This document shows positions 61,001 to 61,724 of a DNA stretch of 64,000 nucleotides, piece by piece. How positions within the stretch are numbered: position 1 is the stretch's first letter; every line of letters begins with the position of its first letter. The DNA is taken from assembly GCA_030549495.1 (NCBI GenBank), contig JAUIRK010000960.1, positions 463,501 to 527,500 of the forward strand. The letters run 5' to 3'. The DNA is from Nectonema munidae. Lineage: Eukaryota; Nematomorpha; Nectonematoida; Nectonematidae. The translations under genes were made by a program, and so were the position numbers. Below the pieces are notes generated by a model, which searched no databases, was not told the DNA's origin, and saw nothing but the letters and a program-made list of their open reading frames with translations.

Positions 61001-61724
61001 CACCTGATTTCTTTTTCAATGAAATTTATATAATTAAAAGCCGATTTTTGTTTTATGAAACACCAGAGCCCTATTGTGCCTGAAAGTGTTAAAATAACTT
61101 TTCTCAGATCAAATACGATAAATTACTTAATATCATGTGGTTTTATCGGATAAAAGTGGTAAATTATATTTAACATCTGGTTTTTTAAGATCAAATTGTT
61201 TAAATTACTTAATGTGATTTGTCTTTTAAAATCGATTTCGATTAAGTCTCAATGTTCCTATTTGGGAACATAAGTAATTTCATCTTCACCTGCTTTTTTC
61301 AATGACTTTGAATATAAATCGTCTGCGTTTTTTTAAATATCGTCTGATTTCTATGGTACTTAATTAACAGATTTTTTTTAATAAATATTTTTCATACTGG
61401 AACAGCAGTTTCCCCAGCAGGTATAGGAAGAGATTTCTTCGGTTCAACAATCGATATCTTCTTATGCACACTTTCCGGGCTTAGCCCAGGAGTCTTGGGT
61501 GATGTATCTTCTTGAATGTTGAATGAGGGAGTAGTGGAAGTTTTTTTGGCATCTGGACTACGCAGAATGGAAGATGTTTGAGTGGAATCTCTCTTCAGAT
61601 CTGGCTTCGAGAGCTTGGCATTCGGTCCAGTTGGAGTGGTGTTGGGAGAGGTCTGTTGCTTGAGGTTAGATTTATTAAAATCAAAAATATTGGTGCTGGC
61701 AGAATCTTTTTTGATTGTAGGCAT
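4015..61724 (-). CDS. unc-22: Twitchin-like giant Ig/FnIII muscle protein, N-terminal part (55 exons)
   Basis: Partial gene; the 3' end runs off the window. The 55 exons on the minus strand join in phase into about 3,260 residues: an N-terminal linker, 14 Ig and 17 FnIII domains. Ig domains show the family D-x-G-x-Y core, and FnIII domains the Trp of strand B and the FRVKAVN-like strand F. Twitchin is a thick-filament associated giant kinase of striated and obliquely striated muscle; the kinase and the C-terminal Ig tail are not in this window. The initiator ATG at 61724 is preceded by AAA and by an in-frame TAA at 61749-61751. Six N-terminal Ig domains followed by repeated FnIII-FnIII-Ig favours twitchin over titin or obscurin. 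Exon limits come from GT/AG sites and phase matching, not from transcripts, so single junctions could be off by a few bases. Confidence 0.93.
4457..5966 (-). other. Intron between twitchin exons 53 and 54, nothing recognised
   Basis: 1.5 kb of AT-rich sequence. Short open frames are present on both strands but match nothing I know, and no repeat with terminal structure was seen. Confidence 0.6.
5967..6266 (-). CDS. unc-22: Twitchin exon 53: FnIII domain 17
   Basis: 300 nt, residues about 3066-3165; a complete FnIII in one 1-1 exon. EVPDSPGDLKILDWGKDH ... EWQPPSSDGGSPLTKYVV ... KVTVPSLIEGQEYQFRVKA VNNAGESEPS, ending AQERI. It is separated from exon 52 by a 4.3-kb intron filled with nested transposons. 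It makes a third FnIII in a row where the other units have two. Confidence 0.93.
6940..6947. repeat. hAT target-site duplication, left copy
   Basis: TCATAAAC immediately before the left terminal repeat; the partner TCATAGAC is at 9066-9073 (7/8 identical). Confidence 0.75.
6948..9065 (-). mobile_element. hAT DNA transposon (BED-finger transposase), decayed, inserted in the piggyBac element
   Basis: 2,118 bp. The ends are TAGTGGTTTCTAACC (left) and, reverse-complemented, TAGGGGTTCCCAACC (right), flanked by TCATAAAC (6940-6947) and TCATAGAC (9066-9073), a 7/8 match as expected for the 8-bp duplication of hAT elements. The minus strand encodes transposase pieces: a BED-type finger PLCLICGKSFSNEAMKHS near 8515-8595, VLARINGMSKNVETML with FVLQIDESQMINSQSLLLAYV near 8180-8310, and YFDHMNSLKSDMEQWFKDLI with VPEWCFDPF near 7450-7550. 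The frames are broken between these. The interior resembles the ZBED5/SCAND3-type hAT group. Confidence 0.85.
10563..11539 (-). CDS. unc-22: Twitchin exons 51-52: FnIII domain 16
   Basis: Exon 51 11367-11539, exon 52 10563-10692; residues about 2965-3065. DTADQMEAPVIEDRSND ... SWTKPKSDGGAKLKGYIV ... NHELID|GTDFKDEAVV ... YQYRVSAVNAAGPNEPS, ending AKLPY. The acceptor of exon 52 is TTTAAG|GGA, with little pyrimidine tract. The alternative AG five bases downstream breaks the frame. Its N-terminus (TADQMEAPVIED) differs from the usual DEPxxPxxL start. Confidence 0.88.
10693..11366 (-). other. Intron between twitchin exons 51 and 52, nothing recognised
   Basis: 674 bp, AT-rich, no similarity to known repeats or coding sequence that I can see. 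Confidence 0.6.
11601..11903 (-). CDS. unc-22: Twitchin exon 50: FnIII domain 15
   Basis: 303 nt, residues about 2864-2964; a complete FnIII in one 1-1 exon. DSPSTPKGPLEVSDVTKNS ... NWKPPDDDGGAPVENYIV ... TCVVPKLSEGKNYKFRVRA ENMHGTSENL, ending AKNPF. It is the first of three consecutive FnIII domains. Confidence 0.94.
12385..12515 (+). mobile_element. LINE 3' end fragment
   Basis: On the + strand the sequence reads KRGRPKRSIMEKLLNCDLREC..., resembling the RGRPxxRWxDxVxxDL tail of LINE reverse transcriptases, and ends in a short ATGATGATGATG run. Such ATG/GAT tails are common at the 3' ends of RTE-type LINEs. Only the last 100 bp or so are recognisable. Confidence 0.45.
13028..13312 (-). CDS. 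unc-22: Twitchin exon 49: Ig domain 13
   Basis: 285 nt, residues about 2769-2863, a whole Ig in one 1-1 exon. PAKIDKTAMYDLRVKAGQA, VGDPIPDISWSKDGERI, then CSRKDAGEYTLKLSNTYGT and ITVLG. The TMIECEKCSRK stretch adds two Cys not seen in the sister Ig domains. Exit at TTGG|GTAAGT, a strong donor. Confidence 0.94.
13670..14080 (-). CDS. unc-22: Twitchin exon 48: end of FnIII domain 13 and all of FnIII domain 14
   Basis: 411 nt, up to residue about 2768. Opens VGKLIEGKKYKFRVAAVN (strands E-F-G of FnIII-13), then APPKDVKIADFDADH ... TWKAPEDCGGSPVDKYVV ... YEFRVKAVTKFGEGEAS, ending RPQH. The complete FnIII-14 is intronless; D-D-G-G is D-C-G-G. Phase 1 in and out. Confidence 0.93.
14338..14415 (+). 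mobile_element. LINE (RTE-like) conserved terminal segment
   Basis: Contains GTCCCAAGCCCGGATAAATG, GGCGTCAGAAAAGGCATCC and AGCCGTAAAACC, a conserved non-coding segment known from RTE-type LINEs in many animals. A second copy is at 50402-50484. No open frame follows it here, so it is a short fragment inside the intron between exons 47 and 48. Confidence 0.5.
14830..15967 (-). CDS. unc-22: Twitchin exons 46-47: Ig domain 12 and first part of FnIII domain 13
   Basis: Exon 46 15843-15967, exon 47 14830-15172; residues from about 2476. Ig-12: APKLDKFALYDIKVKVGEK, DGEPEPTSEWRIDDK|PVKEND, AQIGDSGKYSLKLTNSSG, VVVL. FnIII-13 starts in the same exon as the end of Ig-12 with no intron: DKPSSPQGPLEVSDVTSNS ... 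KWKPPVSDGNSEISHYTV ... DTDGTSFK. The usual D-G-G turn is D-G-N here. Confidence 0.92.
15968..16800 (-). other. Intron between twitchin exons 45 and 46
   Basis: Holds a short interspersed repeat at 16010-16066 with GAGCTTGGCGAAGCTC and the echo TTCGCTTTGCCAAG. The rest shows nothing I recognise. Confidence 0.5.
16801..17557 (-). CDS. unc-22: Twitchin exons 44-45: FnIII domain 12
   Basis: Exon 44 17428-17557, exon 45 16801-16970; residues about 2376-2475. DEPEAPKNLELADWDKDH ... EWAPPASDGGSPITGYEV EKKDK|YGNWSKAEIT ... YSFRVKAINAGGKSEPS. Exon 44 must end at a poor donor (AA|GTCTGC, phase 2) for exon 45 to read on. The join gives EKKDKYGNWSK, matching other FnIII domains of the gene, so I accept it. 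Confidence 0.86.
16999..17090. repeat. CAGTGAAACCTCG repeat, possible pogo/Tigger-type terminal fragment
   Basis: ACACAGTGAAACCTCGCGTC at 16999, followed by TCATTATATAGAG and TACTATAGAGACG, resembles the ends of pogo/Tigger-type elements (CAGTRAAACCTC...). Only one end is visible and no transposase is near. Confidence 0.35.
17558..18285 (-). other. Intron between twitchin exons 43 and 44, nothing recognised
   Basis: AT-rich, 728 bp. No repeat or coding similarity seen. The neighbouring intron 18401-19126 is likewise featureless. Confidence 0.55.
18286..19317 (-). CDS. unc-22: Twitchin exons 42-43: FnIII domain 11
   Basis: Exon 42 19127-19317, exon 43 18286-18400; residues about 2274-2375. 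DVPSSPEGPLSASDITKKS ... NWQETEDDGGSPITKYVV ... DSSID|VFDLTPDHR ... YMFRVKAVNRQGASTP, ending AKNAF. The usual Pro-Pro after the strand B Trp is replaced by Gln-Glu-Thr. The internal intron (18401-19126) has no recognised feature. Confidence 0.91.
19370..19460 (+). mobile_element. SINE-1 copy a (tRNA-derived)
   Basis: GGGGTGTGAGTAAGGTCG, then GATGCTGAATATAACTC, then TTGGGTTCGATACCGC, a pol III B-box-like motif, and CATCAAGCCTGCTTTTCTC. Same family as copies near 19770, 27470, 32280, 57955 and 62465. All six are on the + strand, antisense to twitchin. Confidence 0.65.
19582..20181. mobile_element. MITE-like element A (GACATTTGGC family), split by a SINE
   Basis: The left end has GACCGGAGGTTTAGTCG, GGACATTTGGGCGAACGG and ACATTTCAC. 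The right end reads (reverse complement) GATACCCTGACATATGGTCG. The interior (TTTACTTCCAGTAAGTTGGC, ACACAAATTATGTGATAAAT, ATCTATTAGAAGTTACAT) matches element B at 39315-39590. SINE-1 copy b interrupts the interior. No coding capacity was seen. Confidence 0.6.
19767..19920 (+). mobile_element. SINE-1 copy b, nested in MITE-like element A
   Basis: GCGTGAATAATATTGGTTGG, ACTGGGTTTCAAAACTC, CTTGGGTTCGATCCCGC (B-box) and the tail AATTGTGCC ... AAAACACCCTACGATACC. Element B lacks this segment, which shows that it is an insertion. Confidence 0.65.
20688..20969 (-). CDS. unc-22: Twitchin exon 41: Ig domain 11
   Basis: 282 nt, residues about 2180-2273; a whole Ig in one 1-1 exon, like exons 21 and 49. 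APEINRRNLEDITVKAGES, NGEPPPEAKWSQNGISL, then VREDSGTYKLLVQNSSGT and VNVLG. Phase 1 exit at TTGG|GTATGT. Confidence 0.94.
21061..21140. repeat. Two-copy 40-bp tandem duplication
   Basis: CAAAAGATTGAATGATAYAT followed by TTTCACTTTTCTTTGTTTA occurs at 21061-21100 and again at 21101-21140. One internal difference (C at 21078, T at 21118) and one at the final base. Recent event in the intron between exons 40 and 41. Confidence 0.9.
21225..21612 (-). CDS. unc-22: Twitchin exons 39-40: FnIII domain 10
   Basis: Exon 39 21452-21612, exon 40 21225-21366; residues about 2079-2179. DEPGQVGKPNIEDWDKDH ... NWKPPESDGGNPIKKYII ... TPAAE|VDAHENRAVIQG ... YQFRVKAVNDAGEGVPS, ending TKPRF. Internal intron 85 bp, phase 0. 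Confidence 0.92.
21681..22584 (-). CDS. unc-22: Twitchin exons 37-38: FnIII domain 9
   Basis: Exon 37 22469-22584, exon 38 21681-21861; residues about 1980-2078. DVPSVPKGPLNIMDITKTS ... NWMAPEDDGGSEILGYK|VEMLDDSGKWTKVGE ... YKFRVKALNQEGASEP. The donor of exon 37 is GTTTGT. The phase 0 split falls right after the GYK of strand C, earlier than in other FnIII domains of the gene. Confidence 0.91.
23097..23197. repeat. Long A tract (about 100 bp)
   Basis: Almost pure A on the + strand with a single G near 23124, in the 1.5-kb intron between exons 36 and 37. It may be the tail of a + strand retroposed copy. The 150 bp before it shows no recognisable element. Length in such tracts is often misassembled. 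Confidence 0.85.
24058..24400 (-). CDS. unc-22: Twitchin exons 35-36: Ig domain 10
   Basis: Exon 35 24297-24400, exon 36 24058-24229; residues about 1888-1979. APKIDKSKVKNITVKAGQ, SGEPPPIK|TWSFEDEKL, then AAERSDTGDYMLKVTNESG and VDVLG. The intron is 67 bp, phase 0, with a GTTTGT donor. The exit donor GTTTCT is weak but keeps the phase. Confidence 0.9.
24466..24825 (-). CDS. unc-22: Twitchin exons 33-34: FnIII domain 8
   Basis: Exon 33 24668-24825, exon 34 24466-24610; residues about 1787-1887. DEPSAPKNASVEDWDKNE ... KWEKPDKDGGAPITSYII ... TQAME|VPATDECKC ... YEFRVRAVNQGGPSEPS. The internal intron is 57 bp, phase 0. Ends AKARH with a phase 1 donor. Confidence 0.92.
24881..25254 (-). CDS. unc-22: Twitchin exons 31-32: FnIII domain 7
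   Basis: Exon 31 25081-25254, exon 32 24881-25009; residues about 1686-1786. GEPESPGGPLEATDIFANK ... KWNPPNDDGGMGIDKYVV ... FWIPAAESS|GPEVVVENL ... YKFRVKAINSKGASEP. The acceptor of exon 31 is TTAAG|GA, slightly unusual but phase-consistent. The exit GGG|GTAACT is phase 1. Confidence 0.91.
25255..26188 (-). other. Intron between twitchin exons 30 and 31, nothing recognised
   Basis: 934 bp, AT-rich, no repeat structure or coding similarity seen. Confidence 0.55.
26189..26538 (-). CDS. unc-22: Twitchin exons 29-30: Ig domain 9
   Basis: Exon 29 26394-26538, exon 30 26189-26325; residues about 1592-1685. KPKINKDGLKDIVLSKGQ, EGSPDPENFWTLNGKPI, then VERKHGGKYKLKSVNNVGE and VRVLG. The strand F motif is H-G-G-K-Y rather than D-S-G-x-Y. 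The internal intron is 68 bp and phase 2 (TCTGA|GTATGA). Confidence 0.92.
27016..29559 (-). CDS. unc-22: Twitchin exons 27-28: FnIII domain 6
   Basis: Exon 27 29402-29559, exon 28 27016-27157; residues about 1492-1591. DPPSAPTKLEVTDVDKNK ... NWVKPDNDGGAEIEEYQV ... TMGPT|VSAPNTEIVV ... YEFRVKAVNKGGPGEAS. The split falls between strands C' and E in phase 0, the most frequent position for FnIII in this gene. The 2.2-kb intron between them carries a SINE and a GTGACAAATC-type repeat. Confidence 0.92.
27466..27635 (+). mobile_element. SINE-1 copy c
   Basis: GGTGTGAGTAGGATTGG, TTAGATGCTGGATTCGATAA, CTCAAGGTCTTGGATTTGATCCC and the tail CGGCGCAATTGTG ... GAAAACACACCACG. The head is partly duplicated (GAGTAGGATTGGGGG then GAGTAGGATTGG). 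Lies in the intron between exons 27 and 28. Confidence 0.7.
29028..29155. repeat. AGAGTGACAAATC interspersed repeat
   Basis: AGAGTGACAAATCAAAACAG, GTGACATAATCTGTCACTC and near copies occur twice within 130 bp, with internal dyad symmetry (GTGACA...TGTCAC). Related sequence lies at 56258-56350 and, reversed, at 56722-56772. Confidence 0.6.
30571..30878. repeat. Array of about 20-bp AATTGCAAAAGGACA units with an inverted partner
   Basis: The right part (30765-30878) has five spaced copies of AGAATTGCAAAAGGACAAA. The left part (30571-30645) carries the same motif on the other strand, degenerate (CTTTTTGCAATTTTGTTTCC). Together they form a diverged palindrome centred near 30700. A similar degenerate array is at 58366-58450. 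Confidence 0.65.
30914..31281. repeat. Inverted-repeat element, possible MITE (368 bp)
   Basis: CTATTCAAGTTTTGGCATAT at 30914 continues for about 37 bp, and its reverse complement with about four differences ends at 31281 (CTATTCAGGTTTTGGCATAT read backwards). No clear target duplication and no coding sequence between the arms. Confidence 0.6.
31377..32662 (-). CDS. unc-22: Twitchin exons 25-26: Ig domain 8 and FnIII domain 5
   Basis: Exon 25 32518-32662, exon 26 31377-31819; residues about 1296-1491. Ig-8: KPLIDKKPLEKEIITKAGK ... RGEPPPEKVWTFKDAE ... QRSDSGKYTIKAKNSSGE ... LTVLG. FnIII-5 follows in the same exon with no intron: KPSKPKGPLKVQDVFSDC ... SWNPPEDDGGCPVKSYII ... YKFRVKAVNSEGESEP. 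The fused exon of 443 nt is the longest in the window. Phase 2 internal junction; phase 1 exit at ATGGG|GTATAA. Confidence 0.93.
32276..32385 (+). mobile_element. SINE-1 copy d, 5' truncated
   Basis: Only the rear part: GATCCCCCATCCAGCCTC, GTTCGATACAAGCGGGG, TGATAAAAACACCCCACG and ATACCTTTACC. The head before the B-box is missing. Intron between exons 25 and 26. Confidence 0.6.
32829..35061 (-). CDS. unc-22: Twitchin exons 22-24: FnIII domains 3 and 4
   Basis: Exon 22 34924-35061, exon 23 34581-34850, exon 24 32829-33029; residues about 1093-1295. FnIII-3: DKPTAPTGPLEEQDITRDS ... KWNPPKDDGGSELQKYVI ... YKFRVKAVNKLGESEA. FnIII-4: DEPGKPGDLEVTDWDKDH ... EWKKPSNDGGSPITGYVI ... YQFRVKAVNKAGKGEP. 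All internal introns are phase 1. The intron between exons 23 and 24 contains a large foldback repeat. Confidence 0.93.
33432..33521 (+). repeat. Dispersed repeat R1, copy in intron between exons 23 and 24
   Basis: CCATTAAGTATCATAGAAATC, then CAGACAATATTTAAAAAAAAC, TTATATTCAATGTCATTG and AAAAAAGCAGACGAAGATGA. The reverse complement of 61276-61370 matches almost base for base; a partial copy lies near 51690-51755. Confidence 0.75.
33842..34463. repeat. Foldback element: inverted arms of about 165 bp between 39-bp direct repeats
   Basis: Left arm 33897-34070 (TTTGGAGGCATTTCTATGA ... AGTTTAGAATGATTTATT) and right arm 34268-34426 are reverse complements at high identity, with a loop of about 200 bp. 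Outside them a 39-bp direct repeat (AAATTTATAYATATTCAAAG TAGACGATTTTCATTTTCT) occurs at 33842-33880 and 34425-34463 with one mismatch. No coding sequence. It lies in the intron between exons 23 and 24. Confidence 0.85.
35062..35746 (-). other. Intron between twitchin exons 21 and 22, nothing recognised
   Basis: 685 bp, AT-rich, no repeat or gene seen. Confidence 0.55.
35747..36031 (-). CDS. unc-22: Twitchin exon 21: Ig domain 7
   Basis: 285 nt, residues about 998-1092; a whole Ig in a single symmetric 1-1 exon. KPIMEAIKDITINAGQPF, EGEPIPTVVWSLDSKEL, then ERSHSGVYQLTATNSSG and VTILG. The G-E-P-x-P-x-x-x-W pattern is typical of Ig domains that follow FnIII pairs in twitchin and the titin A-band. 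Confidence 0.94.
36165..36191. repeat. (AAT)n microsatellite
   Basis: About nine TAA/AAT units in the intron between exons 20 and 21. Confidence 0.85.
36845..37064. repeat. (ATG)n / (GAT)n microsatellite next to the exon 20 donor
   Basis: About 200 bp of ATG repeats on the + strand with scattered ACG, GTG, GAG and ATT variants. On the gene strand it is (CAT)n/(ATC)n and starts about 20 bp after the 5' splice site of exon 20. Open frames of poly-Met and poly-His across it are by-products of the repeat. Confidence 0.95.
37085..38692 (-). CDS. unc-22: Twitchin exons 18-20: FnIII domains 1 and 2
   Basis: Exon 18 38555-38692, exon 19 38132-38488, exon 20 37085-37204; residues about 793-997. FnIII-1: VPEAPEGPLNVSGLDETS ... 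LDWKPPTSDNGAPLLEYVV ... YKFRVKAINTAGPSEP. FnIII-2: DEPNKPTHVTLTDWGKN ... KWNAPSNDGGAPIQKYVI ... VQFRVKAVNDAGESEG. The boundary between the two domains lies inside exon 19 without an intron. The donor of exon 20 lies about 20 bp from a long (ATG)n microsatellite. Confidence 0.93.
37205..38131 (-). other. Intron between twitchin exons 19 and 20, nothing recognised
   Basis: 927 bp, AT-rich. A short open frame on the minus strand (37609-37860) shows no similarity to anything I know. Confidence 0.55.
39315..39590. mobile_element. MITE-like element B (GACATTTGGC family)
   Basis: 276 bp. Left end ACCGTGATCGGGCATTTGGC, then TTGGCCGAACGGACC and AATGTACATTTCAC; right end (reverse complement) GATACCCTTACATTTGGCCG. 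The interior matches the flanks of element A at 19582-20181. Non-coding, probably non-autonomous. Confidence 0.65.
40195..41515 (-). CDS. unc-22: Twitchin exons 16-17: Ig domain 6
   Basis: Exon 16 41432-41515, exon 17 40195-40386; residues about 701-792. GEIAPVLSKPDALQSHV, GKVKLFRDNKPVKR, then RVKFKKPRLDDSGDYKVEM and SVDMPINII. It is the last of the six tandem Ig domains before the FnIII array; strand C carries Leu-Phe instead of Trp. The donor (ATAT|GTATGC) is phase 1 and joins the first FnIII directly, with no linker. Confidence 0.88.
40387..41431 (-). other. Intron between twitchin exons 16 and 17, nothing recognised
   Basis: 1,045 bp of AT-rich sequence without recognisable repeat ends or coding similarity. 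Confidence 0.55.
42110..44063 (-). CDS. unc-22: Twitchin exons 14-15: Ig domain 5
   Basis: Exon 14 43932-44063, exon 15 42110-42244; residues about 612-700. PRNAFVKRLADTKTTTG, ATLDCVVKDASEQVSWSHK, then ISLTISDVKMEDAGEYSI and CKLDVQE. I chose the GTGACA donor at 43931 because it is the only one that keeps the Ig frame through exon 15. The alternative donor at 43924 (GTTAAA) would shift the frame. The exon 15 donor is a weak GTTTTA. The intron between the two exons is 1.7 kb. Confidence 0.85.
42245..43931 (-). other. Intron between twitchin exons 14 and 15
   Basis: 1.7 kb. Between 42940 and 43275 several degenerate GCGGATGxGGATATC-like motifs recur (GCGGATGTGGATATC, GCGGATGAAGATGCGGATATC). This hints at an old interspersed repeat with internal subrepeats. 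Nothing else recognised. Confidence 0.45.
44645..44703 (+). mobile_element. MITE-like element C, terminal fragment
   Basis: GGTACCCGGACATTTGGCCG, ACAGACATCTGAGCGAATGG and ACATTTAGCCGACGTAC repeat the end motif of elements A and B, here as three tandem GGACATTTGGCCGA-like units. The opposite end is not seen. Confidence 0.55.
45471..45834 (-). CDS. unc-22: Twitchin exons 12-13: Ig domain 4
   Basis: Exon 12 45722-45834, exon 13 45471-45627; residues about 522-611. EPKYMFTRGLKSYKVMEKD, VTLECEVDDKSAPVTWFK, then RRLRIDSTNINDDDDYSC and TLKVER. Core Cys pair and Trp are present; the strand F motif is the unusual D-D-D-D-Y-S-C. The intron between the exons is 94 bp and phase 0. The exit is phase 1 through a GTAAGT donor. 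Confidence 0.92.
45835..47962 (-). other. Intron between twitchin exons 11 and 12, no element recognised
   Basis: 2.1 kb. The only structure noted is an AT-rich hairpin at 47781-47814 (ATCTATATACTTGA / TCAAGGTATATAGAT). A short minus-strand open frame (46629-46829) has no recognised similarity. Confidence 0.5.
47963..49335 (-). CDS. unc-22: Twitchin exons 10-11: Ig domain 3
   Basis: Exon 10 49196-49335, exon 11 47963-48107; residues about 427-521. Reads EPDPIFAFKRLLPKH, SITMECQVNDKRAPVQW, then LTLTIRDVKDEDAGEYTC and ILNVEG. Both core Cys and the strand C Trp are present, so it is a canonical I-set Ig. The internal intron is phase 0, just after GVPID; the exit is phase 1. Confidence 0.92.
49584..49736 (-). 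mobile_element. SINE-2-like copy (tRNA-derived)
   Basis: On the minus strand: GTACCTCTCAGCTTAACAG, GTTGAAAGTC, then AGGGGTTCGATCCCC (B-box), then a tail ending TTTGATATCTACAACC. Head and tail order match the two SINE-2 copies near 59000 and 59800, but similarity is weaker. It could also be an isolated tRNA-like pseudogene. Confidence 0.45.
50402..50751 (+). mobile_element. Internally deleted LINE (RTE-like)
   Basis: Starts GTCCCAAGCCCAGAGTGAG, with GCGCCAGGAAGGGCTTCCGG, the same segment as at 14338. It continues into an open frame (50520-50723) reading TKNGRPHLRWKNVVDKDLKRF with DNADRSKWKKLINALYY, the C-terminal tail of LINE reverse transcriptases. It ends in (GAT)n at 50727-50751. The large central part of the element is missing. 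Intron between exons 9 and 10. Confidence 0.6.
51462..51622 (-). CDS. unc-22: Twitchin exon 9: second half of Ig domain 2
   Basis: 161 nt, residues about 373-426. Continues WYKDKNEIFQGLKYHIEF, then LKISKPTRDDAGPYIIAIG and ends AILHVAG. D-D-A-G-P-Y is the strand F motif; the usual Cys after it is Ile here, so this Ig lacks the canonical intradomain disulphide pair. Phase 2 in, phase 1 out. Confidence 0.9.
51690..51760 (+). repeat. Dispersed repeat R1, partial copy
   Basis: AATCAGACGATATCTAGTAT, AAGCAGAAGATTTGTATT and AAAAAACGCAGACGATTCAC resemble R1 at 33432 and 61276 with more divergence and a rearranged middle. Confidence 0.45.
51761..53294 (-). other. Rest of the intron between twitchin exons 8 and 9, nothing recognised
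   Basis: AT-rich with short spurious open frames. No repeat with ends and no coding similarity. The next intron, 53405-54808, is likewise featureless. Confidence 0.5.
53295..55020 (-). CDS. unc-22: Twitchin exons 6-8: charged helical linker and start of Ig domain 2
   Basis: Exon 6 54981-55020 (40 nt), exon 7 54809-54902, exon 8 53295-53404; residues about 292-372. Exon 6 encodes ASEGMDFRAFLKSR and exon 7 KYEDWELEQMKLEGVDLR, a highly charged, probably helical stretch. Comparable charged linkers lie between N-terminal Ig domains in twitchin and in myosin-binding protein C (family knowledge). Exon 8 (AKDEFEKPLND...) opens Ig domain 2. The 40-nt microexon is supported by AG and GT sites on both sides and by phase 1-in/2-out agreement. 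Confidence 0.86.
55959..57512 (-). CDS. unc-22: Twitchin exons 3-5: Ig domain 1
   Basis: Exon 3 57409-57512, exon 4 57252-57351, exon 5 55959-56095; residues about 179-291. Begins KYTGEPSKSITLKPRGE, then the Ig fold with FIEGNPAPKVRFYKED, GGRFRFF and RERDDGLYTCKLENSAG. The D-D-G-L-Y-T-C motif is the strand F signature. The strand C Trp is replaced by Phe (KVRFYKE), which is common in muscle I-set domains. The intron between exons 3 and 4 is only 57 bp, the shortest seen in the gene. The domain ends FKIFVKG with a phase 1 donor. Confidence 0.9.
56258..56772. repeat. AGTGACAAA-flanked interspersed repeat, possible MITE
   Basis: Left boundary AGAAGTGACAAAATTTGTCC near 56257 and right boundary whose reverse complement is AGGAGTGACAAATCAAAATG near 56772 are in inverted orientation. 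Further AGTGACAAATCAAAG-type motifs lie between them. The right end matches 29028-29060. Borders are approximate. Confidence 0.45.
57952..58112 (+). mobile_element. SINE-1 copy e
   Basis: GGGGTGTGAGTAAGG, GGGCTTCGATACCGAGGGC, ATTGGGTTCGATCCAGT (B-box) and the tail GCAATTGCGCATTGCC ... AAAACACTC. Intron between exons 2 and 3. Confidence 0.7.
58366..58450. repeat. Degenerate AATTGCAAAAGACAA array
   Basis: Four spaced units (ATTGCAAAAAGACAAC, AAATTGAAAAAGACAAC, GAATTGCAAAAGAACAAAA, GAATTGTAAAAGGATAAG) match the array at 30765-30878 in the same orientation. Confidence 0.55.
58993..59140 (-). mobile_element. SINE-2 copy a (tRNA-derived)
   Basis: On the minus strand: AGCTCGGCAGATGGCC (A-box-like), TAACGGTAGGAGCG, then TTGGTTCGATTCCC (B-box), GTGACTATCCTTACCATCTG, ending ATACCGACAACTAAAAAAA. 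A second copy lies about 780 bp away in the same orientation. Confidence 0.65.
59782..59912 (-). mobile_element. SINE-2 copy b (tRNA-derived)
   Basis: On the minus strand: AGCAGATTGCTTAGTGGTAGG, then CTGGGTTCGATTCCCG (B-box), GTGACTATCCTTATCATCTG, ending GATATCGACAACTAAAATA. Same layout and tail as copy a. Not a functional tRNA: the anticodon region does not fold cleanly and it has an A-rich tail. Confidence 0.65.
60392..60597 (-). CDS. unc-22: Twitchin exon 2: basic linker with RRxS motifs
   Basis: 206 nt, residues 110-178, phase 0 in and phase 2 out. Starts FGKQLLRKSIVADR and contains KERRRSSLIDM and GERRPSLLGDSDKP. Two RRxS motifs (Ser131 and Ser158 in my numbering) match the consensus for cAMP-dependent protein kinase. 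No Ig or FnIII fold is seen. The exon is isolated between introns of 0.8 and 2.9 kb, but its phases match both neighbours, and the codon split AA|G into exon 3 reads cleanly as Lys. Confidence 0.85.
60966..61092. mobile_element. 127-bp TTAA-flanked MITE (piggyBac-type ends)
   Basis: Left end TTAACACTTTCAGGCATAG, right end (reverse complement) TTAACACTTTCAGGCACAATA. The TTAA at both edges matches piggyBac target-site choice. Non-coding, in intron 1 about 300 bp from the exon 1 donor. Confidence 0.75.
61276..61370 (-). repeat. Dispersed repeat R1, copy in intron 1
   Basis: On the minus strand TAAGTACCATAGAAATCAGAC, then GATATTTAAAAAAACGCAG, TATATTCAAAGTCATTG and AAAAAAGCAGGTGAAGATGA, about 90 percent like 33432-33521 by eye. 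It begins only about 30 bp from the exon 1 donor. Confidence 0.75.
61398..61724 (-). CDS. unc-22: Twitchin exon 1: start codon and low-complexity linker
   Basis: 109 codons, phase 0 end at a GTATGA donor. Residues 1-109 begin MPTIKKDSAST and are rich in Ser, Thr, Pro and Lys, with no folded domain visible; several Ser/Thr-Pro pairs occur (SPDAKK, TPGLSPES). The in-frame stop nine codons upstream makes this the likely initiator, unless a 5' exon is spliced in between. The following intron (60598-61397) contains a 127-bp MITE and one copy of a dispersed repeat. Confidence 0.85.

Noticed and set aside
4015-61724. Titin, obscurin or another giant Ig/FnIII protein instead of twitchin
   Set aside because: Six N-terminal Ig domains, the basic Ser-rich linker and regular FnIII-FnIII-Ig units fit twitchin best; titin has a different N-terminal order. 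The missing C-terminus leaves a small doubt.
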